From contig JAFWEP010000028.1 of assembly GCA_017512885.1 (NCBI GenBank), positions 1 to 64,000 on the forward strand: 64,000 nucleotides of DNA. The letters are read 5' to 3'. Origin of the DNA: Erysipelotrichaceae bacterium. Its GTDB lineage: Bacteria > Bacillota_I > Bacilli_A > Erysipelotrichales > Erysipelotrichaceae. This document shows, one piece after another, positions 1 to 7,560 of the stretch. A model generated the notes under the pieces. The model had not been told where the DNA came from and searched no databases. It saw only the letters and a list, made by a program, of their open reading frames with translations. A program made the translations under genes and the position numbers. Within the stretch, counting starts at the first letter, position 1. Each line of letters starts with the position of its first letter.

Positions 1-81
1 AAAAGAGCCTCCAAGAAAAAGAAAAGATCCGTGAACGATAAGGCGAAAGACTACCGTTACAGATCGGCGAAGAAGAAATGA
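1..81 (+). CDS. C-terminal end of an unidentified gene (partial)
   Basis: The first 81 bases are open on the plus strand and end in TGA. The 26 residues visible are strongly basic (two lysine clusters, RASKKKKRS near the edge and SAKKK at the very end). A strong terminator follows 10 bases later, as expected for a real gene end. Such lysine-rich tails occur on RNA-binding proteins, for example RNase R or RNA helicases, but nothing here identifies the family. The rest lies outside the window. Confidence 0.5.
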   Translation, partial: KRASKKKKRSVNDKAKDYRYRSAKKK

Positions 82-84
82 TCA

Positions 85-143
85 GAAAAAGGGCTGTCCC
101 TCAGCCGTGTTCAGTCACGGACTTTTCGGACAGCCCCTTTTTT
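85..143. terminator. Bidirectional intrinsic terminator
   Basis: GGGCTGTCC (91-99) pairs with GGACAGCCC (128-136), followed by six T (138-143). On the opposite strand an A-run at 86-90 reads as a U-tract, so the hairpin can also stop minus-strand transcription coming from yhaM. It sits between a plus-strand gene end and a minus-strand gene end. Confidence 0.85.
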
Positions 144-279
144 ATGCTTTCTTTCTTGTCTTCCGGATAAAGAACAGCAGCGTCAGCAGCAGGAACAGGA
201 CCAGCAGGCCCGGGTTCGAAGCACTGCTGTCCCAAAGATGCAGGGGCAGCGGGCTGAAGAAGGCCGAATAGACGCACAT
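142..279 (-). CDS. Possible small two-helix membrane protein (uncertain)
   Basis: Downstream of yhaM the minus strand stays open to a TAA at 142-144. The frame encodes hydrophobic residues in two blocks separated by a short polar loop (SSASNPG) and ends in a basic tail (RKTRKKA), the look of a tiny membrane protein. The only in-frame ATG is at 277-279 (45 residues). It has no visible Shine-Dalgarno, and the hydrophobic sequence continues upstream of it to the yhaM stop, so a non-standard start or a degraded gene is possible. No family is recognised. This is the only content I see between 144 and 356. Confidence 0.3.
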   Translation of the reverse strand: MCVYSAFFSPLPLHLWDSSASNPGLLVLFLLLTLLFFIRKTRKKA

Positions 280-356
280 TACGATACCGACCGGCAGGCC
301 GGTCAGCAGATAAGCCAGCAGAATACTGGCAAAAGGCGCAGGATCGCTTTTATCGT

Positions 357-1289
357 TTAATGATGTCGGTAGAAGAAGCGTCCGTCCAGGGCAAAGAGTT
401 TCGGCGTGAAGGTGCCGGGCTCGACCTGACTGAGGGCTTTGTCGAGGATGTTCATGCGGGCATCGATGTTGTCGATGAAGTTCAGCATCTCCGCTTCCAT
501 CGTTTCCGGACGGACCGGTGAACCGTATTCATATTGTCCGTGATGGCTCAGCACCATATGACGCAGTACCAGCAGTTCCTCGCTGTCTTCGTAGCCCAGT
601 TCCTTCCCGATCTCCAGCAGTCTGCCGGCGGCGATAGAGATATGACCGAGCAGTTTCCCTTCCGTCGTGTATTCGGTCACGACCGGGGAAGAGAGCTCTT
701 CGATCTTGCCCAGATCATGCAGGATGACCCCGGCATAGAGGTAGTCCCGGGAAAGCTGGGGATAGATGTCACAGAGCGCTTCCGCCACCTTCAGCATGCC
801 CGAAACGTGCGTAGCCAGACCGCCCATGAATTCATGATGGATCTTGGAAGCCGCCGGATAGGCATAGAAGTCCTTCTCGTAATACTTCAGCATCGCTGTC
901 ACGATCTCGGCGATCTTCACATTGCCGATCCGGGCCACCGCATCATGGATGACCTGACGCAGTTCTTCCTTCGGGACCGGGGACTTGGAGATGAAGTCTT
1001 CCTTCTTCAGTTCCTGTTCCATCACCGGCAATACCTTGATGACCTTGGCCTGCAGGTTGTTGCGGTACTTGATGATCTCCAGATCGAAGTTGTAGATCCT
1101 GCCGGCTTCCAGCAGTTTCTCTACTTCCGGACGCAGGTCCCAGAGCTTCGCATCGATGGACTTGCTGTCATCCTGCAGGACCAGCGTCATGTACGGCGAA
1201 CCGCTGTTCGTCGTTCCCTTCAGCAGCGAACTGACCAGCAACGGTGTAGAGATATGTTCGCCTTCTTTAAAATCGATCACTTTCTTCAT
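357..1289 (-). CDS. yhaM: 3'-5' exoribonuclease YhaM
   Basis: Product of about 310 residues matching YhaM, a cytoplasmic 3'-to-5' exoribonuclease that trims mRNA and small RNA ends. The N-terminal part is an OB-fold (single-strand nucleic acid binding). The C-terminal part is an HD metal-hydrolase domain with HHEFMGGLATHV and the HD pair in ILHDLGK, plus a later LSHHG. Three starts are possible; I chose ATG at 1287-1289 because GGAG lies 8 nt upstream and it forms an ATGA overlap with the preceding fusion gene. A GTG three codons earlier (1298) lies too close to that GGAG. Co-transcribed with the glycosyltransferase-RecX gene. Confidence 0.92.
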   Translation of the reverse strand: MKKVIDFKEGEHISTPLLVSSLLKGTTNSGSPYMTLVLQDDSKSIDAKLWDLRPEVEKLLEAGRIYNFDLEIIKYRNNLQAKVIKVLPVMEQELKKEDFISKSPVPKEELRQVIHDAVARIGNVKIAEIVTAMLKYYEKDFYAYPAASKIHHEFMGGLATHVSGMLKVAEALCDIYPQLSRDYLYAGVILHDLGKIEELSSPVVTEYTTEGKLLGHISIAAGRLLEIGKELGYEDSEELLVLRHMVLSHHGQYEYGSPVRPETMEAEMLNFIDNIDARMNILDKALSQVEPGTFTPKLFALDGRFFYRHH

Positions 1290-3268
1290 GATTTCCACTC
1301 CATCTCATTCAATGCGGCATAGATCGCTTCCGTCTTATACCCCTTGGATGCCAGGGCATGATAGACACGGTTGCGCAGATCGGTACCGCTGTATTTCCTT
1401 TCCAGACGTTTCGCCGCCTTGGCGGCTTCCCGGCTGAGGTTTTCGTTCTCCGAGAACTCCTCCTGACTGAAATCCAGGTCTCTGAGCGCTTCCTGAGCCG
1501 TATCCGCGTCGAAACCCTTCGTGATGAGTTTCTGTACGATCATCTTCTTTTTGACCGCCAGCGACTTGTTATGGATCGTATTCTGGATCTTCTCGGCCTG
1601 GATCCGGGCCCGGACTTTCTCATCATCCGGATCTGCCTGCAGCAGCTCCTCGATCAGTTCCTGACCGATCCCCTCCGTACGCAGTTTGCGTTCAAACTGT
1701 TTCTTCGAGAGTAAGGAAGTCCGGAAGGAATCCATCTTATTCAGGACATAGGTCCGATCATTGAGGATCCCTCTTTCCTGCAGCTTCTGGATGACGGCTT
1801 CCTGCTCCTGCGGTTCCAGCTCCCCTTCTTCCTTCAGGAACGTGCGGATCTGCTGCACCGTACGGTCATGGGAAGCGATCTTGCGCAGACAGGCCCGGTA
1901 AGCCTTGGCAAAGGCTTCCTTCCGTTTCAGTTCCTGATAGGCCGCTTCCGGCAGACGCTGATCCTTGCGCAAGCCTTCCTCATAGAAAGTATCCAGCGAG
2001 ACCAGCAGGGTCTCCTCCTCGTTCTCGCCCTTGTGCAGCTTCAGGGCCACATAATCGTTCTTCAGCGAGATCTTCGTGATCGTATAGGAAGCATGGTAGT
2101 CTTCGATCGCCTGCAGATAGAGCTTCTCGACCTTCTCGCCGAAGCTGTCCGCATCATACTCCTGGGCTGTGGCCAGGGCTTTCTCCTTCATCTGCTGCAG
2201 GGATCTTTCATCCAGCTGCAGCAGGGCTTTTACCTTCTGTGCCAGTTCGTCCTGATCGCGGAAGAAATACCCATTCTCCCCTTCGCTGACCAGATCTTCC
2301 AGTACTTCATCATAGCGGGCCAGTACCGGCAGTCCGGTCGCCAGAGCTTCCACATAGGTCATGCCCTGGGTCTCAGAGGTAGAGGCGCTCACAAAGGCGT
2401 CTGCAGCCTTGTAGAAGGCCGGAACTTCATCGAAAGGTTTCTTACCGAGGAAGGACACTTTCTCCTGCAGAGCGAGCTCCTGAGCCTTCTGCTGCAGTTC
2501 TTCCAGCTGCGGACCGCCGCCGACGATGACCAGCCGGACCGGCAGCTGCTGCTGCACCATCTCTGCCGCCGTATCGATCAATAGATCGATCGACTTCTCT
2601 TCGGCGATCCTGCCCACGAACAGCAGCATCTTTTCCTCCTCGCGGATACCGATCTGCTGACGGACCTGCTGGCGCAGCTGTGCATCCCCTTCCGTGGGAC
2701 GGAAACGCTGCAGTTCCACCCCGGTGGGGATGATATCGATCGGAGTCTTGACCCCGTATCCCTTCAGCATATCCGCCGTCTTGCGGGAAGGAGAGATCAG
2801 CCGGATGCAGTCTTCCCCGATCGACTTGGACAGCTTGATGATCACGTTGCGGGCGATCTGTTCGAAGGTCTCGGATTCAATAGGTGTAACGTAATGGGTG
2901 TAATCCTCGTAGGTCGTATGGTAGGTGCGCACCAGCGGGATATGCAGCAGATGAGCGGCCATCGAAGCGAAGATGCCGACGCCGAATTCGGTATGGACAT
3001 GGATCAGATCCAGCTGCAGCTCGCGCAGTTCTTCGAGCATCAGCAGATGCCCGGGAGAAGCGGCTTTATAGCCGTAGAGGCTCTTCAGTTCCAGTCCGGG
3101 CAGACGGATGATCCGTCCTTCTTTTTTGACTTTGAAAATACCGGGATAGGTAGACACGACATAGACTTCGTGTCCCCTCTCTTCCAGTTTCTTTCGCAAC
3201 AATTCTACAGAAGATACCACACCGTTGATATCCGGCAGATAGGTATCCGTAAACAAAGCAATGCGCAT
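1286..3268 (-). CDS. Glycosyltransferase family 4 fused to RecX
   Basis: A 660-residue two-part protein. Residues 1 to about 390 form a complete GT4 glycosyltransferase (GT-B fold): N-terminal FTDTYLPDINGVVSSVE, acceptor-side HVHTEFGVGIFA, hinge IPTGVE, and nucleotide-sugar motif SASTSETQGMTYVEALATG. It most resembles diacylglycerol glucosyltransferases that make glycolipid anchors. Residues about 391-660 form a full RecX module: the beta-rich start ITKISLKNDYVALKLHKG, then repeated three-helix units (AYRACLRKI, SKKQFERKLRTEGI, LRNRVYHALASKGY). RecX inhibits RecA filaments. I chose ATG 3266-3268 because AAGGAG precedes it by 7 nt; an in-frame TTG lies 16 codons upstream. No stop or frameshift is visible at the junction. 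The GT acts at the membrane and RecX on DNA, so the logic of joining them is unclear. Confidence 0.85.
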   Translation of the reverse strand: MRIALFTDTYLPDINGVVSSVELLRKKLEERGHEVYVVSTYPGIFKVKKEGRIIRLPGLELKSLYGYKAASPGHLLMLEELRELQLDLIHVHTEFGVGIFASMAAHLLHIPLVRTYHTTYEDYTHYVTPIESETFEQIARNVIIKLSKSIGEDCIRLISPSRKTADMLKGYGVKTPIDIIPTGVELQRFRPTEGDAQLRQQVRQQIGIREEEKMLLFVGRIAEEKSIDLLIDTAAEMVQQQLPVRLVIVGGGPQLEELQQKAQELALQEKVSFLGKKPFDEVPAFYKAADAFVSASTSETQGMTYVEALATGLPVLARYDEVLEDLVSEGENGYFFRDQDELAQKVKALLQLDERSLQQMKEKALATAQEYDADSFGEKVEKLYLQAIEDYHASYTITKISLKNDYVALKLHKGENEEETLLVSLDTFYEEGLRKDQRLPEAAYQELKRKEAFAKAYRACLRKIASHDRTVQQIRTFLKEEGELEPQEQEAVIQKLQERGILNDRTYVLNKMDSFRTSLLSKKQFERKLRTEGIGQELIEELLQADPDDEKVRARIQAEKIQNTIHNKSLAVKKKMIVQKLITKGFDADTAQEALRDLDFSQEEFSENENLSREAAKAAKRLERKYSGTDLRNRVYHALASKGYKTEAIYAALNEMEWKS

Positions 3269-3349
3269 TTCGTGCTCCTTCGATCGGGATCTCTCTGTTT
3301 TATTATTGTCAGACAAAACGAAAAATCCTCAGGAAATATTCACTTTATT

Positions 3350-3378
3350 AGGATACCGCTTTCCCCTGCTTTACGCAA
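3350..3378 (-). promoter_or_regulatory. Candidate promoter of the GT4-RecX/yhaM operon
   Basis: TTGCGT, 17-base spacer, TATCCT on the minus strand, about 80 bases upstream of the start codon. The match is moderate. The intervening leader shows no clear structure. Confidence 0.4.
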
Positions 3379-3387
3379 ACCGCAGGC

Positions 3388-3415
3388 ATAAGAAAAGAGC
3401 TGCCGAAGCAGCTCT
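3388..3415 (-). terminator. Intrinsic terminator of por
   Basis: AGAGCTGC (3396-3403) pairs with GCAGCTCT (3408-3415) around a four-base loop. On the minus strand the stem is followed by a T-rich run. It begins only 8 nt after the por stop codon. Confidence 0.85.
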
Positions 3416-3423
3416 ATGAGACA

Positions 3424-6400
3424 TTACAGGGTAGCCTTCAGTTCGACCAGTTTCTTCCAGCGTCTTTCCGCATCTTCTCTCGTCTTGGCGAAAGCTTCAT
3501 CGGCAAGTTCCTTGCCTTTCAGCTGGACCAGCTGAGCATAGCGGTTCTCGTTGAGCAGGAAGTCATGGAACAGGTTGAAGTCAGGCTCCTTGGAGTCGAT
3601 GGTCAGCGGGTGTTCCTTACGCGGATCGTAACGGTAGAGGTTGACATAGCCGCACTTTACCGCTTCGGCCTCTACGCGCTGATGCATGGCCATACCGCCC
3701 TTGATGCCGTGTTCCTGACAGGGCGAGTAAGCGATGATGATCGAAGGACCGTCATAGCTCTCGGCTTCCAGCATCGCGTTGATGACCTGCTGCTTGTTGG
3801 CGCCCATGGAGACACTGGCCACATAGACCGTGCCATAGGACATCGCCAGCATGCCCAGATCCTTCTTCGCCGTCGCTTTGCCGCCGGCAGCGAACTTCGC
3901 GATCGCCGCAGACTGCGTGGACTTGGAGGACTGACCGCCGGTGTTGGAGTAGACCTCGGTATCGAGGACCAGGACGTTGACGTTCAGGTTGTTGGCGAGG
4001 ACGTGATCGAGTCCGCCGTAACCGATATCGTAAGCCCAGCCGTCGCCGCCGATGATCCAGACAGACTTGCTGACGAGATCCTTCTCGTAATCCAGCAGTT
4101 CCTTGACGGCTTCATTCTTGGAGGCCTTGACCGCTTCCAACAGTTCTGCTTTCAGCGCTCTCTGGGCATCGCGGTCATCCTTGACATCCAGCCACTTTCT
4201 GAAGACTACACCGCAGTCGCTGTCGAGGTTGTTCTCCATGATGGAGAGGATGCGGGACTGTGCATAGTTGGCAGCGATCGCCATACCGAAGCCGTATTCC
4301 GCGTTATCTTCGAACAGCGAGTTCGCCCAGGCCGGACCGTTGCCGTCCTTGTCCTTGACGAACGGGTTCGACGGCGTACTGGAGGAGTAGATCATCGAGC
4401 AGCCGGTCGCGTTCGCCATCAGCATATCCTTACCGAAGAGCTGGGTAGCGACCTTGGTGTACGGTGCTTCACCGCAGCCGGGGCAGGCACCGGAGACTTC
4501 GAAGTAAGGCATCTGGAACTGAGAACCCTTGACAGTGGTCTTGGGCATCAGATCGGTCTTGTATTCGACTTCCTTGAAGAGGTAATCGGCTAACGGCTGT
4601 TCCGGCATCTTTTCATAGAGCGGGACCATCGTCAGGGCCTTATTGCCGCCCTTGCCCGGGCATTCCTGAGCACAGAGACCGCAGCCCATACAGTTGGCCG
4701 GAGAGACCTGGATACGGAAGGAGAGACCTTCGAGGCCCTTGCCGATCGGCTTGGCAGTAGCGAATTCCTGCGGAGCAGCCTTGACTTCTTCCTCGTTGAC
4801 CAGGAACGGACGGATCGTCGCGTGCGGGCAGACGAAGGAGCAGAAGTTACACTGGATACAGTTGTCCGGATTCCAGCTCGGGACATAGGCAGCGATCGCG
4901 CGCTTCTCTTCGTAAGCGACGTTGGGCTGCAGCGAACCGTCTTCCAGACCGTACTTCAGGAAGTTGCTGACAGGAATGTCATAGCCATCCAGGGAATTGA
5001 TGCGGTTGACATGTTCATCCATGTAGGCATTTCCGGTCATCTTGCCCAGACGGTTGTAGCTCAGTTTGGCCCATTCCGGCTTGACCGGGACTTCGACGAG
5101 TCCGCTCTTGCCGATATCGATCGCCTTATAGTTCAGTTCGACGACTTCGTCACCCTTGGAACCATAGGACTTCTTGGCCATGTATTTCATCTGTTCGACC
5201 GCATCCTTGTAAGGCATGATCTGCTCGTTCAGAGCGAAGAAAGCAGACTGCAGGATGGTGTTGGTGCGGCGGCCCATACCGATATCGTCAGCCAGCTTGG
5301 TCGCATCGATGATGTAGAACTTCGCTTCTTTTTCGGCTAACTGGGCCAGCAGACGCTTCGGCAGACGGTCTTCCAGTTCATCAACCGCAGCGGAAGTGTT
5401 CAGCAGGAAGGTACCGCCCTTCTTCAGCTGGCGGATCATATCATACTTGAAGCAGTATTCATCCAGCGAGCAGGAGATGAAGTCAGCATCTTCGATATAG
5501 TAGATGGAACGGATCGGAGTCGGACCGAAACGCAGATGCGAACGGGTGACGCCGCCGGCCTTCTTGGAGTCATACTGGAAGTAAGCCTGAATGTATTTGT
5601 CGGTATTGTCGCCGATGATCTTGATAGAGGACTTGTTGGCGGAGACAGTACCGTCGGAACCCAGACCGAAGAAGAGGCAGGACGTGTAGTCATGCGGCAG
5701 CTGATAGTCCGGATCGACCTTCAGCGAAGAATGACGGACATCATCCTCGATACCGATGGTGAACGGATCCAGCATCGTTTCCTTATCCAGTTCATCAAAG
5801 ACTGCTTTGATCTGGTTCGGAGCCGTGTTGCGGGAAGAAAGACCGTAACGGCCGCCGATGATCTCGATGTCCTTGTGATCCTTCAGAGCGGATACGACAT
5901 CCAGGTACAGCGGTTCTCTGCCGCCGGATTCCAGCGTACGGTCGAGGACAGCGATCTTGTTGACCGTCTTCGGCAGGACAGCTTCCAGATACTTGACGGA
6001 GAACGGACGGTAGAGGTGGACCTTGATCAGACCGACCTTGCGGCCCAGCGAGTTCAGATGATCGACCGTTTCCTTGATGGTCTCAGTAACGGAACCCATC
6101 GCAACGATGACATGTTCTGCTTCCGGATCACCGTAGTATGTGAACGGAGCATAGTTCCTTCCGGTATGCTTGGAGATCTCCTGCATGTACTTGTTGACGA
6201 TATCAGGCATTGCGTCGTAGTAGACGTTCTGCGCTTCTCTGGAGGAGAAGAAGATATCATCACTTTCGGAACCGCCGCGGACGACCGGGTTATTGTGCGG
6301 GTTCAGGGCATGGTCCTTGAAACGTTTGACAGCATCCCAGTTGACCAGAGACTTCAGATAGTCATAGTCCATGACTTCGATCTTGTCGATCTCGTGGGAA

Positions 6401-6927
6401 GTACGGAAACCGTCAAAGAAATGAATGAACGGCAGAGACCCTTCGATCGCAGACAGATGGGCAACACCTGCGAGGTCCATCGCTTCCTGAACGGAATGCG
6501 AAGCTAAGAGGCAGATGCCGGTCTGACGGCAGGCATAGATGTCCTGATGGTCACCGAAGATCGAGAGCGAACGTCCGGCGATGGAACGGGCCGCACAGTG
6601 GATGACACCGGGCAACAGTTCCCCGGCCCACTTGTAGAGGTTCGGGATCATCAGCAGCAAGCCCTGGGAAGCCGTGAAAGTCGAAGCGAAGGCACCGGCC
6701 TGCAGAGCGCCGTGAACGGCACCGGCAGCGCCGCCTTCGGCCTGCATTTCTACGACCTTGACCTTGGAGTCATAAATGTTTTTACGACCCTGCGTGGACC
6801 AGGTATCGATGTTTTCCGCCATCGGTGACGAAGGCGTGATCGGATAGATACAGGCTACTTCCGTAAACGCATAAGCAACATGCGCAGCAGCTGTATTACC
6901 ATCCATCGACATGAATGTTTTTGGCAT
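3424..6927 (-). CDS. nifJ: Pyruvate:ferredoxin (flavodoxin) oxidoreductase
   Basis: Single-chain enzyme of 1167 residues, the usual length for NifJ/Por. It converts pyruvate and CoA to acetyl-CoA and CO2 while reducing ferredoxin, the central fermentative step in anaerobes. Visible in order: N-terminal pyruvate-binding domain (YPITPSSPMAE), CoA-binding core, EKR region, a two-cluster ferredoxin domain with CIQCNFCSFVCP and CMGCGLCAQECP near residues 685-760, and a C-terminal thiamine-diphosphate domain (GACPGCGEAPY, GDGWAYDIGYGG, YSNTGGQSSKST). The start has AGGAGG about 11 nt upstream. It is a single-gene unit with its own extended -10 promoter and terminator. Its presence argues for an anaerobe. 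Confidence 0.97.
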   Translation of the reverse strand: MPKTFMSMDGNTAAAHVAYAFTEVACIYPITPSSPMAENIDTWSTQGRKNIYDSKVKVVEMQAEGGAAGAVHGALQAGAFASTFTASQGLLLMIPNLYKWAGELLPGVIHCAARSIAGRSLSIFGDHQDIYACRQTGICLLASHSVQEAMDLAGVAHLSAIEGSLPFIHFFDGFRTSHEIDKIEVMDYDYLKSLVNWDAVKRFKDHALNPHNNPVVRGGSESDDIFFSSREAQNVYYDAMPDIVNKYMQEISKHTGRNYAPFTYYGDPEAEHVIVAMGSVTETIKETVDHLNSLGRKVGLIKVHLYRPFSVKYLEAVLPKTVNKIAVLDRTLESGGREPLYLDVVSALKDHKDIEIIGGRYGLSSRNTAPNQIKAVFDELDKETMLDPFTIGIEDDVRHSSLKVDPDYQLPHDYTSCLFFGLGSDGTVSANKSSIKIIGDNTDKYIQAYFQYDSKKAGGVTRSHLRFGPTPIRSIYYIEDADFISCSLDEYCFKYDMIRQLKKGGTFLLNTSAAVDELEDRLPKRLLAQLAEKEAKFYIIDATKLADDIGMGRRTNTILQSAFFALNEQIMPYKDAVEQMKYMAKKSYGSKGDEVVELNYKAIDIGKSGLVEVPVKPEWAKLSYNRLGKMTGNAYMDEHVNRINSLDGYDIPVSNFLKYGLEDGSLQPNVAYEEKRAIAAYVPSWNPDNCIQCNFCSFVCPHATIRPFLVNEEEVKAAPQEFATAKPIGKGLEGLSFRIQVSPANCMGCGLCAQECPGKGGNKALTMVPLYEKMPEQPLADYLFKEVEYKTDLMPKTTVKGSQFQMPYFEVSGACPGCGEAPYTKVATQLFGKDMLMANATGCSMIYSSSTPSNPFVKDKDGNGPAWANSLFEDNAEYGFGMAIAANYAQSRILSIMENNLDSDCGVVFRKWLDVKDDRDAQRALKAELLEAVKASKNEAVKELLDYEKDLVSKSVWIIGGDGWAYDIGYGGLDHVLANNLNVNVLVLDTEVYSNTGGQSSKSTQSAAIAKFAAGGKATAKKDLGMLAMSYGTVYVASVSMGANKQQVINAMLEAESYDGPSIIIAYSPCQEHGIKGGMAMHQRVEAEAVKCGYVNLYRYDPRKEHPLTIDSKEPDFNLFHDFLLNENRYAQLVQLKGKELADEAFAKTREDAERRWKKLVELKATL

Positions 6928-6953
6928 TAGTTGGAAATCCTCCTATTGTTATT

Positions 6954-6962
6954 ATTATAACA
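6954..6962 (-). promoter_or_regulatory. Extended -10 promoter of por
   Basis: TGTTATAAT on the minus strand is a perfect extended -10 element 27 bases upstream of the ATG. No good -35 is present at the usual distance, which an extended -10 does not require. Confidence 0.6.
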
Positions 6963-7025
6963 GAAGCGCTGCATGCTGAACATTTCAATTGACAAAAGAG
7001 TACCGCAAAAGCGTTCCCGGCATAG

Positions 7026-7052
7026 AAAAAGCAGGCTGTCATTCAGCCTGCT
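7026..7052 (-). terminator. Intrinsic terminator overlapping the pyrR stop codon
   Basis: AGCAGGCTG (7030-7038) pairs with CAGCCTGCT (7044-7052). The TGA stop of pyrR (7039-7041) lies in the loop. The minus-strand stem is followed by five T. Confidence 0.85.
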
Positions 7053-7560
7053 CGATCACTACCGAATCTTCCTGATCATATTCCCGGAGATTGACCTTGA
7101 CGATCTCTTCCAGACTGGTCGGAACGTTCTTTCCGACATAATCTGCCCGGATCGGCAGTTCCCGGTGGCCCCGGTCGACCAGGACCATCAGTTCGATCTT
7201 GCGGGGACGTCCGAAGGACATGATCCCGTCCATGGCCGCCCGGACCGTACGTCCGCGGAAAAGCACGTCATCACAGAGGATCACGACCTTTTCCCGGACA
7301 TCGCAGGGAGCTGCCGTCTTCTCCGGTCTCTCCCCTTCCAGATCATCGCGCCAGGGCCGGAAGTCCACGCTGCAGCATTCCACCCTCTCCCCGGCCAGGA
7401 TCTCGATGTTGCGCTGCAGACGGTGAGCCAGGGTATCGCCGCGGTGGATGACGCCCATCAGGACGACATCTTCGAGGTCTTCATGGTGTTCGATGATCTC
7501 GTGCGCGATCCTTTTCAGCGTGCGGGCAACGCCCGCTTCATCCATGATCGTCTTCATCAT
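7039..7560 (-). CDS. pyrR: PyrR, pyr-attenuation protein / uracil phosphoribosyltransferase family
   Basis: The 173-residue product matches PyrR, which binds pyr mRNA in response to UMP and often also has uracil phosphoribosyltransferase activity. The PRPP-binding loop VVILCDDVLFRGRT is intact, as are MGVIHRGDTLAHRL and the VDFRPWRDDL segment. ATG at 7558-7560 overlaps the stop of the PASTA gene (ATGA), so translation is coupled. The location is unusual: pyrR is normally with pyrimidine genes, but here it ends a cell-surface operon, and no PyrR-type attenuator is evident in the window. Its targets must lie elsewhere. Confidence 0.93.
   Translation of the reverse strand: MMKTIMDEAGVARTLKRIAHEIIEHHEDLEDVVLMGVIHRGDTLAHRLQRNIEILAGERVECCSVDFRPWRDDLEGERPEKTAAPCDVREKVVILCDDVLFRGRTVRAAMDGIMSFGRPRKIELMVLVDRGHRELPIRADYVGKNVPTSLEEIVKVNLREYDQEDSVVIEQAE

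Noticed and set aside
3565-6507. Long plus-strand open frames (up to 342 codons) opposite por
   Set aside because: They are antisense shadows of a fully conserved 1167-residue enzyme, have skewed Arg/Asp/Val-rich composition and no ribosome sites. The same holds for similar frames opposite rel, the PASTA gene, galK, rimO, ccpA and murC.
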